A stretch of 64,000 bases of DNA, from contig JAVKFY010000019.1 in NCBI GenBank assembly GCA_040223615.1, forward strand, positions 1-64,000, given 5' to 3'. Source of the stretch: JAVKFY01 sp040223615 (lineage in GTDB: Bacteria > Pseudomonadota > Alphaproteobacteria > GCA-2731375). This document shows, one piece after another, positions 8,777 to 17,319 of this stretch (position 1 is the stretch's first letter; the number at the start of each line of letters is the position of its first letter). The notes beneath the pieces were generated by a model. That model did no database searches and was not told where the DNA came from. It saw only the letters and a list, made by a program, of their open reading frames with translations. The position numbers and the translations under genes were made by a program.

Positions 8777-8891
8777 AGTGCCTTTCTCGAATCTCCGCGA
8801 ATACATCCAACGAATTGAAGAAATAGGGAATGCGTATGTTGAAGTATGGCGGAGGAAAAGGAACTAGAGAAACGATTTCAATACTTATGAT

Positions 8892-8907
8892 GTAACCAGT
8901 TGGTTAC
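8892..8907. promoter_or_regulatory. Perfect 16-bp palindrome, candidate activator or repressor site
   Basis: GTAACCA-GT-TGGTTAC is an exact inverted repeat (7+2+7) in an AT-richer stretch about 115 bp upstream of the sigma-54 element. Bacterial enhancer-binding proteins commonly sit at such distances. It does not match the NtrC consensus (TGCACC-N5-GGTGCA) well, so another enhancer-binding protein or a TetR/GntR-type repressor is possible. The remaining sequence between 8702 and 9090 shows no gene. Confidence 0.55.
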
Positions 8908-9090
8908 GAATTCAACTAGAATAGACTTGTGAAACCGTGTCGTGGCGGCGCGAAACGCAAATTTCGAGACTCGATTTGTACAATAGGCCGGTCGCGATCG
9001 GCTTCGTGGACTCGGGAATTCCCGACCCCAGCAGGCGCCTAGACTTTGACCAGCGGCACAGGGCGGCCCAACGACTGCGCAGGCTGCCTG

Positions 9091-9765
9091 TTATTTTTGC
9101 ATTGCGGTCGACGATTGCTGCGGCTGTCCGTAGCCCTTGAACAGGGTGAGCACGCGGTCCATCTCGGCGCCCGACAGCAGGTTCGGCTCGCCGATCTGGC
9201 GGGCGGCGATGAACTGGCGGGCCAGCGCCTCGACCTCACCGGCGAGCCACAGCGCGCGCGCCAGGTTCCCGGCCAGGCAGATCATGCCGTGGTTGGCGAG
9301 CAGGCAGGCGTCGCGCCCGGCCAGCGCCTTCAGCATGTTGGCCGACAGCTTCTCGGTGCCGAAGGTGGCGTAGGTGGCGCAGCGGATGTCGCGCCCACCG
9401 GCCGCCGCGACCATGTAGTGGAAAGCCGGGATGCCGAGGCGCAGGCACGACAATGCGGTGCAGTGGGTCGCGTGGGTGTGCACCACGGCGCCGGCCTCCG
9501 CGCGGGTGCGGTAGATGTCGAGATGCATGCGCCACTCGCTGGACGGCTTGAGCTTACCGGCGTGCCCGCCGTCGAGGTCCATCGGCACGATCATCGCCGG
9601 GCTCATGTCGTCATAGTCGACGCCCGAAGGGGTGATCAGGAAGCCTTCCGGCACCCGGGCGCTGACATTGCCCGACGTGCCCTGGTTGATCCCACGCCGG
9701 TTCATCGCCCGGCAGGTCTCGACGATCTCGGCGCGCAGCGCCTTGTGTTTCAACCTGGCGGCCAT
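9091..9765 (-). CDS. Class II aldolase/adducin family protein
   Basis: A 224-residue protein of the L-fuculose-phosphate aldolase/adducin family. The expected Zn-dependent site is present: Glu77 in SSEWRMH, His96 and His98 in HTHATHC, and His159 in ANHGM. The N-terminal NQGTSGNVSAR and ITPSGVDY motifs fit the phosphate-binding region. Family members cleave or epimerise sugar phosphates or decarboxylate aromatic acids, so the substrate is open. The ATG directly follows the TGA of the upstream gene, which implies co-transcription. Confidence 0.87.
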   Translation of the reverse strand: MAARLKHKALRAEIVETCRAMNRRGINQGTSGNVSARVPEGFLITPSGVDYDDMSPAMIVPMDLDGGHAGKLKPSSEWRMHLDIYRTRAEAGAVVHTHATHCTALSCLRLGIPAFHYMVAAAGGRDIRCATYATFGTEKLSANMLKALAGRDACLLANHGMICLAGNLARALWLAGEVEALARQFIAARQIGEPNLLSGAEMDRVLTLFKGYGQPQQSSTAMQK

Positions 9766-10227
9766 TCAGGCGTGCAGCCCATCGGCCGGCGGCGGGAAGC
9801 TGTCGCGGAAGGTGAAGGCGCGCGACCCCGGCCCGTCTCGGCGCAGCCGCTCCAGCCGTTCGGCGGCCTCGGCCAGGCTGGGGCGGTGGCCGGCCGGCAC
9901 CCACCACATCACCGAGTAGGCCGCCTCCATACGCTCGAACCACGCCTTGCGCCGTCGCAGCAGCTGGGCGTGGTCGGAGCGCAGCACGTAGTCCTTCAAT
10001 GCCTCGACGTCGCGCCAGACCGACATGTTGACCAGCACGTCGTCGCCGAACGGGCGGAAGCTGGTGGCGGCGCCGTCGTCATCCTGCAACCGCCACACGA
10101 AGCCCGGCGCGGCGTCGGCGATGGCGTTGATCTCATCCAGCCGGGCCGCGAACGCGGCCATCACCGGATCGTCGATCGGCGCGCGCATCAGCGCGATGTT
10201 GAGTTGCGCCAGTTCCCAGTCGGCCAA
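9766..10227 (-). CDS. DUF3291-like protein
   Basis: A predicted protein of 153 residues resembling the DUF3291 (dimeric alpha/beta barrel, monooxygenase-like) family. The motifs LAQLNIALMR, FVWRL, VNMSVWRDVEALKDYV and MWWVPAGHRPSLAEAAERLERL are recognisable. I place the start at a TTG (10227), four bases after a GGGAGGG ribosome-binding site. A longer frame reaches back to 10308, but that extension looks like non-coding spacer and would overlap the divergent amine oxidase leader. It abuts the class II aldolase gene. The family's function is not known. Confidence 0.75.
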   Translation of the reverse strand: MADWELAQLNIALMRAPIDDPVMAAFAARLDEINAIADAAPGFVWRLQDDDGAATSFRPFGDDVLVNMSVWRDVEALKDYVLRSDHAQLLRRRKAWFERMEAAYSVMWWVPAGHRPSLAEAAERLERLRRDGPGSRAFTFRDSFPPPADGLHA

Positions 10228-10343
10228 ACGTCCCTCCCGTGATCGCGCGCCAGGATAAACGACGGCGCCGATGCAGGACAGTTGCCGTTGGCGGCACGGT
10301 CGGCCCACACTCGTTCGGACATCAGATTGCCGGGAGGCCCGAG

Positions 10344-12251
10344 ATGCCCGATTCCGATACCGCCGCAGCCCGTATCGCCGCGCACCCGCTCGATCCGCTG
10401 AGCGCCGACGAGCTGCGTCGCGCCGCCGCCGCGGTGCGTGCCGCGCATGACCTGGGCGACGGCATGACCTTCGAGACCGTGGTTCTGCGCGAGCCGGACA
10501 AGGCCGCGCTGGCCGATGGCAAGGCGGGTCGCGAGGCGTTCGTGTGCGCCTTCGACCGCACCACCGGCAACGTCCACGAGGCCCATGTCGACCTCGCCAC
10601 CGACACCGTGACCGACTGGCGCGCGGTGCCGGGCGCGCGGCCGCGCATCCTGTTCGACGACGTGCTGGCGGTCGGCGAGGCGGCGCGCGCCGATGCCCGT
10701 TTCGTCGAGGCGTTGAAGAAGCGCGGCATCGACGACCCCTCCAAGGTGCAGGTCGATCCCTGGTCGGCCGGCAATTACGGCCTGGAGGACGAGGAAGGCA
10801 AGCGCATCTCGCACACCTTCTGTTGGCTGCGCAGCGAGGAGACCGACAACGGCTATGCGCACCCGATCGAGGGGCTGAACGCCGTGGTCGACCTGAACAC
10901 CTACGAGGTGCTGCGGGTCGACGACTACGGATCGGCGCCGGTGCCGACGGCCGACCGCAACTACCACAAGAAGTATCGCGACGATTTCCGCGCCGACGTG
11001 AAGGCGCTGGAAGTGGTGCAGCCCGAGGGCGTGTCGTTCAAGGTCGACGGTCATCATATTGGCTGGCAGAAGTGGTCGATCCGGGTCGGCTTCAACGCGC
11101 GCGAGGGCCTGACCCTGCACGCCATCGGCTATGACGGCCGGCCGGTGCTGCACCGCGCGGCGCTGTCGGAGATGGTGGTGCCCTATGGCCATCCCGGCGG
11201 CGGCCACTTCCGCAAGAACGCCTTCGATGTCGGCGAGTACGGGCTTGGCGTGCTGACCAATTCGCTGACGCTGGGCTGCGACTGCCTGGGCGCAATCCAC
11301 TATTTCGACGGCTGGATGGCCGACAGCGCCGGCGAGCCCTACCGCATCGAGAACGCGATCTGCCTGCACGAGGAAGACGACGGCATCCTGTGGAAGCACA
11401 CCGACCTGATGACCGGCGAGGTCGACGTGCGCCGCTCGCGCCGGCTGGTGATCTCGTCGATCGCGACCGTCGGCAACTACGAATACGGCGCCTATTGGTA
11501 CTTCTACCAGGACGGCTCGATCGAGCTGCAGATGAAGGCCACCGGCATCGTCAACACGGCCGCGCTGATGTCCGGCGAGGAACCGCGCTTCGGGACCATG
11601 GTCTCGCCCGGGGTCTATGCCCACAACCACCAGCACATCTTCAACGCACGACTCGACATGGCAGTCGACGGGACGAAGAACCGCGTGGTCGAGGTCGACA
11701 CCGTGCCGCTGCCGCCAGGGCCGGACAATCCCTACGCCAACGCCTTCGCCGCGCAGGAGACCGTGATCGGCTCGGAGGCCGAGGCCCGGCGCGACGCGAA
11801 GTTCGAGACCGCGCGCTACTGGAAGGTCGCCAGCACCGAGCACACCAACGGCATGGGCCAGCCGACGGCCTACAAGCTGATGCCGACGCACCCGGTGCCG
11901 TTCATGGCGCACCCGGACTCGATGGTATCGAAGCGCGCCGGTTTCGCGCGGCACCAGCTCTGGGTCACGGCGTTCGATCCCGAAGAGCTGCACGCCGCCG
12001 GGCGCTATCCGAACCAGAGCGCCGGCGGCGACGGCCTGCCGGCCTGGACCGCCGCCGACCGGCCACTGGACGGCACCGACCTGGTGCTCTGGCACAGCTT
12101 CGGCCTGCACCACCTGCCGCGGCCGGAAGACTTCCCGGTCCAGCCGGTGGTCACCGCCGGCTTCGCGCTGCACCCGGTCGGCTTCTTCGACGAGAACCCG
12201 GCGCTCGACGTCCCCCCGGCCAGCAGCACGCATAGCTGCTGCGCGGAGTAG
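10344..12251 (+). CDS. Copper-containing primary amine oxidase
   Basis: A 635-residue copper/topaquinone amine oxidase that converts primary amines to aldehyde, ammonia and hydrogen peroxide. The cofactor site is Asn378-Tyr379-Glu in TVGNYEYG, where Tyr379 is the topaquinone precursor. The catalytic base is Asp295 in FDVGEYG. Copper ligands are His429 and His431 in HNHQHIF, plus a third His in the C-terminal HSFGLHHLP segment. No signal peptide is visible, so a cytoplasmic enzyme like the Arthrobacter ones is likely. The start at 10344 has a GGGAGG site. The substrate could be tyramine, phenylethylamine or histamine. It is divergent from the DUF3291-like gene and alone in its transcription unit. 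Confidence 0.95.
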   Translation: MPDSDTAAARIAAHPLDPLSADELRRAAAAVRAAHDLGDGMTFETVVLREPDKAALADGKAGREAFVCAFDRTTGNVHEAHVDLATDTVTDWRAVPGARPRILFDDVLAVGEAARADARFVEALKKRGIDDPSKVQVDPWSAGNYGLEDEEGKRISHTFCWLRSEETDNGYAHPIEGLNAVVDLNTYEVLRVDDYGSAPVPTADRNYHKKYRDDFRADVKALEVVQPEGVSFKVDGHHIGWQKWSIRVGFNAREGLTLHAIGYDGRPVLHRAALSEMVVPYGHPGGGHFRKNAFDVGEYGLGVLTNSLTLGCDCLGAIHYFDGWMADSAGEPYRIENAICLHEEDDGILWKHTDLMTGEVDVRRSRRLVISSIATVGNYEYGAYWYFYQDGSIELQMKATGIVNTAALMSGEEPRFGTMVSPGVYAHNHQHIFNARLDMAVDGTKNRVVEVDTVPLPPGPDNPYANAFAAQETVIGSEAEARRDAKFETARYWKVASTEHTNGMGQPTAYKLMPTHPVPFMAHPDSMVSKRAGFARHQLWVTAFDPEELHAAGRYPNQSAGGDGLPAWTAADRPLDGTDLVLWHSFGLHHLPRPEDFPVQPVVTAGFALHPVGFFDENPALDVPPASSTHSCCAE

Positions 12252-12273
12252 AGACAGCGGAGCGCGGCTTCGA

Positions 12274-12391
12274 CACCACCTCACCTGTCCTCTCCCCCCA
12301 GAAGAGGGCGGAGAGGGACGCGGTTCCACTGACCTTGTAGCTCCCTCTCCGCCCTCTAGGGGGGAGAGGGTCGGGGTGAGGTGGGTGGTGG
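12274..12391. repeat. Long imperfect palindrome (CTCTCCCCC-type intergenic element)
   Basis: The two arms, from CACCACCTCACC rightwards and ending GGTGAGGTGGG on the other side, are reverse complements over roughly 45 bp each. They contain CTCTCCCCCC and AGGGCGGAGAGGG and flank a loop of about 25 bases near 12317-12341. Such elements are spread between genes in many proteobacterial genomes. It lies between the amine oxidase and the SDR and could form a strong RNA hairpin acting as terminator of the former. Confidence 0.75.
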
Positions 12392-12430
12392 AACCCGCGC
12401 GTTGCTGGAAGACAAGAAGGAGACGACAAA

Positions 12431-13291
12431 ATGGGTGGACGCTTGGAGAACAAGGTCGCGGTGATCACCGGCGGCGCGTCGGGCATGGGCAGGGCGACGG
12501 TGGCGCGGTTCCTGGCCGACGGCGCGTCGGTGGTGATCGGCGACCTGAACGAGGCCAACGGCAAGGCGGCGCTGGACGAGTTCGGCACCGAGCGTTGCGA
12601 CTTCGTGCGCACCGACGTCGCCGAGGAGAACGACGTCGCGGCGCTGGTGGCGCGCGGCATCGAACGCTTCGGCCGGCTCGACTGCATCTTCAACAATGCC
12701 GGCGTCGGCGGCGTGTTCGGGCCGATCGGCGAGACCGACACCGACGGCTACGACTACACCATGGCGGTGCTGGTACGCTCGGTGTTCCTGGGCATGAAGC
12801 ACGCCGCGCCGATCATGCAGGCCCAGGGCGACGGCGGCTCGATCATCTCCACCGCCTCGATCGCCGCCATCACCGGCGGCAACGGCGCGCATATCTACTC
12901 CGCCGCCAAGGCCGCCGTGATCGGACTGACCCGGTCGGTGGCGCTGGAGATGGCGCCGCACCGGATCCGGGTCAACGCCATCGCGCCGGGCGTGATCGAG
13001 ACGCCGCTGCTGGACGCCGGACGGCCCGGCAAGATGCAGGCGCAGGCGCAATCGAAGATGCTGTGGCCGCGCCTGGGCACCGGCGACGACATCGCCGCCA
13101 TGGCCAGTTTCCTGGCCAGCGACGACGGCGAGTTCGTGTCCGGCCAGGTGATGGTGGTCGACGGCGCGCTCACCGCCCAGGGTTCGAACCTGTGGGACAT
13201 CGGCGAGAACAGCCCGCTGATGCGCAACGCCGGCGTCAACCGCGGCTCCACCGGCCAGGAGTCGCAGGCACGACGGCTAAGTCGCGATTGA
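12431..13291 (+). CDS. Short-chain dehydrogenase/reductase (SDR)
   Basis: A 286-residue classical SDR with a Rossmann nucleotide site GGASGMG (14-20), NNAG, the catalytic Tyr156 and Lys160 in IYSAAK, and the IAPGVIETPLL segment. Asp at the end of the second strand (IGDLNEANG) favours NAD(H). The ATG follows an AAGGAGACGAC ribosome-binding region. The C-terminus is extended by about 30 residues after VMVVDGALTAQG. The substrate alcohol is unknown. It converges on the P450 gene with 13 bp between stops. Confidence 0.9.
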   Translation: MGGRLENKVAVITGGASGMGRATVARFLADGASVVIGDLNEANGKAALDEFGTERCDFVRTDVAEENDVAALVARGIERFGRLDCIFNNAGVGGVFGPIGETDTDGYDYTMAVLVRSVFLGMKHAAPIMQAQGDGGSIISTASIAAITGGNGAHIYSAAKAAVIGLTRSVALEMAPHRIRVNAIAPGVIETPLLDAGRPGKMQAQAQSKMLWPRLGTGDDIAAMASFLASDDGEFVSGQVMVVDGALTAQGSNLWDIGENSPLMRNAGVNRGSTGQESQARRLSRD

Positions 13292-13304
13292 CCCGTAGTC
13301 CGGG

Positions 13305-14537
13305 CTACGAGATCAACTTGACCGGCAGCCGCAGCATGCCGCGCGTGACCACGCTGTCAGACCAGTCCTGCCGCGGTTCGACCAGCTCGAAATCCTTGAA
13401 GCGGCGCAACAGGATCGGGAAGGCGATTTCCGCCTCCAGACGTGCCAGCGGCGCGCCGACGCAGAAGTGGATGCCGTAGCCGAAGGTCAGGTGGCGGCCG
13501 GCCTCGGCGCGGCGAATGTCGAAACGGTCGGGCTCGGCGAAGACGCGCGGATCGCGGTTGGCCGCCGCGTTGAACAGGAACACGCGCTGGCCCTGCCGGA
13601 TCGGCTGGCCATGCCACTCGAAATCTGCCGCCGCGACGCGCGGGCTGGTCAGGCTCGGGCCGTCGAAGCGCAGCATCTCCTCCACCGCGCCGCGCACCAC
13701 TGCCGGATCGTGGACGTGAGCGCGCAGGTCGGCCAGCTGATCCGGGTTCTCGATCAGCGCCAGCAGGCCGTTGGCGATCAGCTGCGTCGTGGTCTCGTGG
13801 CCGGCGAACAGCAGCAGGATGCAAGTGGCCGTGACGTCCTCCAGCGCCAGGGCATGGTCGCCGTCGGCGGCGGCCAGAATGGCGTCGGTGACCAGTTCGC
13901 CCGGGTCGCGCCGGCGCTGGAGGAGGAAGCGGTCGAAGTAGTCGACCATCTCGCGCAAACCTGCGGCTGCCAGACGGTATTTCTCCGGATTGGTCCGGCT
14001 GGTCAGCACGAACTGGGCCAGCGCGTCGGACCAGCGTTTCAGGTGATCCACGTCCTCGCGCGGCACGCCCAGCAGGTCAGCGATCACCGTGGCGGGCAGC
14101 GGGTAGGCGAAGGCGTGGTGGAAGTCGACAGCCCCCTGCCCCGCCATCCGGTCGATCAGTTCGTCGACGATGCCGGCGATGTTGGGCCGCAGCGCCTCGA
14201 TGGCGCGGCTGGTGAAGGCGGTCGCCATCGGCGCGCGCAGGCGGCTGTGGATCGGCGGATCGTTGAACACCGCCCAGCGCGTCAGCACCTCGCCGAGCCA
14301 CCGAATAGGCTCGGCATCGGGGCCGCCGGCCTGGGCGACGAAGGGGCGGATGCGGTCGGCCGAGAGGCGCGGGTCGCGGAAGCCCTGGCGCACATCGTCA
14401 TACCTGGTGACGCACCAGCCGCCGAGCCGCGCGCTCCAATGCACCGGCTCGTCGCGCATCAGTTCGTGCAGCACCGGGTAGGGATCGCGGATCACCTCCG
14501 GGGCCCTGGGATCGAAATGCACGACGGTCTCTGTCAT
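13305..14537 (-). CDS. Cytochrome P450
   Basis: A soluble bacterial P450 of 410 residues. The I-helix oxygen-binding motif is AGHETT, the K-helix motif lies near VEEMLRFDGP, and the haem-ligand loop is FGYGIHFCVGAPLARLE. It hydroxylates an unknown substrate and needs ferredoxin partners, which are not encoded nearby. I use the start at 14537 (MTETVVHFDPRAP), because the longer frame would overlap the divergent VOC gene leader. Confidence 0.93.
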   Translation of the reverse strand: MTETVVHFDPRAPEVIRDPYPVLHELMRDEPVHWSARLGGWCVTRYDDVRQGFRDPRLSADRIRPFVAQAGGPDAEPIRWLGEVLTRWAVFNDPPIHSRLRAPMATAFTSRAIEALRPNIAGIVDELIDRMAGQGAVDFHHAFAYPLPATVIADLLGVPREDVDHLKRWSDALAQFVLTSRTNPEKYRLAAAGLREMVDYFDRFLLQRRRDPGELVTDAILAAADGDHALALEDVTATCILLLFAGHETTTQLIANGLLALIENPDQLADLRAHVHDPAVVRGAVEEMLRFDGPSLTSPRVAAADFEWHGQPIRQGQRVFLFNAAANRDPRVFAEPDRFDIRRAEAGRHLTFGYGIHFCVGAPLARLEAEIAFPILLRRFKDFELVEPRQDWSDSVVTRGMLRLPVKLIS

Positions 14538-14577
14538 GGTCGGATCGGACCACAGGCGCAGCCTCCGGAGCAACGCC

Positions 14578-14979
14578 ATGCGCATCGAGATCGACACCGT
14601 CACACCGCTGCTGAACGTCGCCGACGTCGGCCGTTCACTGGGCTGGTACGCGCATCTCGGGTTTCAGGAAGTGCGCCGGTTCGAGAGCGACGGCGCGCTG
14701 ATCTGGGCGCTGGCGGTGAACGGGCCGCACCGGTTGATGTTGAACCGATCAACCACCATCTCTGCGGAAGAGCGCCAGGCCCGACCACACTATGGCGATG
14801 TCGTGCTCTACTTCGCGGTGGCGTCGGCCCACGACGCCCACGCCGCGCTCGCCGCCGCCGGCCTGAAGCCGGGCCCGGTGGAACGGCAGGACTACGGCGT
14901 CGACGAGTTCGTCCTGCGCGACCCGGACGGCTACGAAGTCGCGGTTACCAGCGAACTGATGCAGATCGCGCATGATTGA
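14578..14979 (+). CDS. VOC (glyoxalase/bleomycin-resistance) family protein
   Basis: A 133-residue single-domain vicinal oxygen chelate protein. It shows the TPLLNVADVGRSLGWYAHLGF start and the terminal DYGVDEFVLRDPDGYEVAV segment, whose Glu side chains usually bind metal. The start at 14578 is preceded by CCGGAG. It could be a glyoxalase-like, dioxygenase-like or resistance protein; the sequence does not decide. It is divergent from the P450. Its stop codon lies inside the FNR box that precedes the stress protein. Confidence 0.82.
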   Translation: MRIEIDTVTPLLNVADVGRSLGWYAHLGFQEVRRFESDGALIWALAVNGPHRLMLNRSTTISAEERQARPHYGDVVLYFAVASAHDAHAALAAAGLKPGPVERQDYGVDEFVLRDPDGYEVAVTSELMQIAHD

Positions 14980-14989
14980 CTGAGATCAA
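14976..14989 (+). promoter_or_regulatory. FNR box upstream of the universal stress protein
   Basis: TTGAC-TGAG-ATCAA matches the FNR/FixK consensus TTGAT-N4-ATCAA at nine of ten positions. It is centred about 78 bp upstream of the stress-protein ATG, a distance compatible with a class II FNR-activated promoter with a leader of about 35 bases. The FNR-type regulator encoded downstream at 16531 carries the ETVSR recognition helix that reads such sites. The site is seen directly; regulation is inferred. Confidence 0.72.
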
Positions 14990-15059
14990 GGTCGGCCCCG
15001 GCGCGGCGCCGCATCGTAGCGGCAACGAGCCCACGCATCTGCGTTCCAAGGAGGCCACC

Positions 15060-15902
15060 ATGTCCTACAAGACCATCCTGGTGCATGTCGACGAGCACGA
15101 GTCGACGGCGAACCGGCTGGAAACCGCCGCCAAGCTGGCGCAAGGCTTCGATGCCCATCTGGCGGCGCTGTATGTCGCCTGCCAGCCGACCTGGCCGTCC
15201 AGCGTCTATGGGCCGATGCCGAACGAAGCGCTGGCGGCGCAGAACAAGCTGATCGAAGCGCAGATCACCAAGGCGCACGACCTGGTGGAGAAGACCGCCA
15301 AGGCAACCGGCGTCAGCATCGAATGGCGCAAGGAAGACGTCGCCGACTTCGTCGCCACCTATTCGGTGGTCAAGCACGTGCGCCACGCCGACCTGCTGGT
15401 GATCGGCCAGTCCGAGCCCGACAAGGCGCGCAGCGGCGGCGCCGACCTGCCGGAAGCGGTGGTGCTGGGCGCCGGGCGGCCGGTGTTGATGACGCCCTAT
15501 ATCGGCGTCCGGCAACCGATCGGCGAGAACGTCCTGGTGGCCTGGAACGGCAGTCGCGAAGCGACCCGAGCCGTGCACGACGCCATGCCGCTGCTGGAGA
15601 AGGCCAAGAACGTCGTGGTGATGAGCGTCAACGCCGCGCACGGCAGCGGCGACTACGGCCCGGTGCCCGGCGCCGACATCGCCGCGCACCTGGCCCGCCA
15701 TGGCGTGAAGGTCGACGTGCAGCGCATGGAGTCGGACGACGTCGACCCCGGCAACCTGATCCTGTCGCGCATCTCCGACCTGGGCAGCGACCTGCTCGTG
15801 ATGGGCGCCTACGGCCGCTCGCGCCTGCGCGAGATGATCCTCGGCGGGGTCAGCCGCGAAGTGTTGCGGCACATGACCGTGCCGGTCCTGCTGTCGCACT
15901 AG
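15060..15902 (+). CDS. Universal stress protein with two UspA domains
   Basis: A 280-residue protein with two tandem Usp folds. The first starts at YKTILVHVDEHE, the second at ENVLVAWNGSREATRAV. The second domain ends with the ATP-binding motif G-x2-G-x9-G in GAYGRSRLREMILGGVS, so ATP binding is likely. I place the start at 15060 because AAGGAGGCCACC directly precedes it. Members with an FNR box are typical of low-oxygen or energy-stress responses. It leads a three-gene same-strand cluster with a hemerythrin-like protein and an FNR-type regulator. Confidence 0.9.
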   Translation: MSYKTILVHVDEHESTANRLETAAKLAQGFDAHLAALYVACQPTWPSSVYGPMPNEALAAQNKLIEAQITKAHDLVEKTAKATGVSIEWRKEDVADFVATYSVVKHVRHADLLVIGQSEPDKARSGGADLPEAVVLGAGRPVLMTPYIGVRQPIGENVLVAWNGSREATRAVHDAMPLLEKAKNVVVMSVNAAHGSGDYGPVPGADIAAHLARHGVKVDVQRMESDDVDPGNLILSRISDLGSDLLVMGAYGRSRLREMILGGVSREVLRHMTVPVLLSH

Positions 15903-15918
15903 GCCGCCGGCGCCGGCG

Positions 15919-16479
15919 ATGCCGCCCCCTGTCGCACCATACCTGATCGCGCGCGTCGATCCGGCGCTGCTGCGACAGCCGCTGGCATTCCTGACGGCCG
16001 ACATGTTCCGGGTCCGCATGGCGTGTTTCGCGCTGGACCTGGTGGCCGCCGATCCATTGGCGGAGCCGCCGCAACTGGCACACGCGCTGGCCGACTATTT
16101 CCGGCGCGACTGGCCGCTGCACCTTGACGACATCGAGCAGCGCCTGTTCCCGGCCATCCGTGCCGCCTTGCTGGTCGGCGACCACGTCGACCAGGCGATG
16201 GACCAGCTCGCCGCCGAGCACGTTCGCGACCGGGCGCAGATCGGCCCGCTGCTGGCGGACATCGACCGGCTCGGCGCCCGCGACAGTCAGCTCGACGAGG
16301 AACGACTGGCAATCCGGGCGGCGCATTTCGGCGAGGCCCAGCGCCGCCACGTCGCCTGGGTGCAGAACGTCATCCTGCCGACGGCGGAGCACCGCCTGGC
16401 CGGCGCCCAGGCCCGGAAACTGGCAGCGGCCCTGGCCGAGGTGCGCGGCCACCGCCTGGAATACTTGGACGAAGGCTGA
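15919..16479 (+). CDS. Hemerythrin-like HHE domain protein
   Basis: A 186-residue, mostly helical protein matching the bacterial hemerythrin HHE domain. The metal-binding pattern is visible as HLDDIEQRLFP, a His in AAEHVRD, and HVAWVQNVILP near the C-terminus (HxxxE and HxxxxxxxLP spacing). Such proteins bind a di-iron centre and sense or scavenge oxygen or nitric oxide. It follows the stress protein by 16 bp. No strong ribosome-binding site precedes the ATG, so translation may be coupled. Confidence 0.78.
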   Translation: MPPPVAPYLIARVDPALLRQPLAFLTADMFRVRMACFALDLVAADPLAEPPQLAHALADYFRRDWPLHLDDIEQRLFPAIRAALLVGDHVDQAMDQLAAEHVRDRAQIGPLLADIDRLGARDSQLDEERLAIRAAHFGEAQRRHVAWVQNVILPTAEHRLAGAQARKLAAALAEVRGHRLEYLDEG

Positions 16480-16530
16480 AAGGCTGTGCTTTAGTCGGGG
16501 TCCAACTTTCTCGGTAGGAGCGCCCGGGCG

Positions 16531-17319
16531 ATGGCGGGCTCGGCACCAGACAAGCTCAGACGGTTGCCGGACGCGGCTGTCCGCAAGGTCGGCAGCTTGC
16601 CGATCGCGATCGACTGCGACGTGCCGGACGCGGCGCGCTGCGCCGCCTGTCCGGTGCGCCGGCTGTCGTTCTGCGCGGTATTCGACCGCGACGAACTCAA
16701 CCTGCTGGATCGTATTTCCGGCGACCGCCATAGCGAGGCCGGCAGCGCCCTGTTCCACGAAGGCGACGAGGCGACGCGCATCTACGTCGTCCGCGACGGC
16801 TGCCTGCGGCTGTACCGGCTGCTGCCCGACGGCCGGCGGCAGATCATCGGTTTCGGCCTGCCCGGCGACTTCCTCGGCCTGGCCAGCCGCGATGGCTATG
16901 CCTACACCGCCGAGGCAGTGGTCGACAGCAAGGTGTGCTGGATGCGCCGGCGCGACGCGGACGACCTGCAAGCGCGGCATCCGAAGCTATCGCGCAAGCT
17001 GCTGGAGATGAGCGAGGAAGAGCATGTCCGCGACCACGAGCACATGCTGACGCTCGGCCGCCGGGCGCCGCAGGAACGGGTTGCCGCCTTCCTGCTGCAA
17101 CACCTGGCGCGGCACGTCCGCCGCTTCGGCCGGGACGACGACCGGCTGGTCCTGGAGATGACCCGGCTCGACATCGCCGACTATCTGGGCCTGACCATCG
17201 AAACGGTGAGCCGCACGTTCACGCGGCTACGCTCGCAGGGGCTGATCACGCTGGCGCGCAGCCACGAGGTCCGGCTGAACGACCAGCAGGCGTTGCGCGA
17301 CCTGGTCGGCCTGGACTGA
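16531..17319 (+). CDS. FNR/FnrL-type Crp family oxygen-responsive regulator
   Basis: A 262-residue Crp/Fnr regulator. The N-terminal cysteines Cys29, Cys37, Cys40 and Cys48, with C-x2-C-x7-C in CAACPVRRLSFC, match the [4Fe-4S] ligand pattern of FnrL/FnrN. Cys136 in SKVCWM corresponds to the fourth ligand. The cyclic-nucleotide-like barrel spans about 55-150. The HTH contains IADYLGLTIETVSRTF with the ETVSR residues that read TTGAT-N4-ATCAA. It probably activates the FNR-box promoter at 14976. Its stop codon directly abuts the stop of the convergent TadG-like gene. Confidence 0.9.
   Translation: MAGSAPDKLRRLPDAAVRKVGSLPIAIDCDVPDAARCAACPVRRLSFCAVFDRDELNLLDRISGDRHSEAGSALFHEGDEATRIYVVRDGCLRLYRLLPDGRRQIIGFGLPGDFLGLASRDGYAYTAEAVVDSKVCWMRRRDADDLQARHPKLSRKLLEMSEEEHVRDHEHMLTLGRRAPQERVAAFLLQHLARHVRRFGRDDDRLVLEMTRLDIADYLGLTIETVSRTFTRLRSQGLITLARSHEVRLNDQQALRDLVGLD

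Noticed and set aside
8892..8907. NtrC binding site
   Set aside because: The palindrome GTAACCA-GT-TGGTTAC does not match TGCACC-N5-GGTGCA closely enough to call it NtrC-specific, so it is listed only as an unassigned operator.
10188..12329. 713-codon minus-strand open frame
   Set aside because: Antisense shadow of the copper amine oxidase, whose plus-strand frame has all copper and topaquinone residues.
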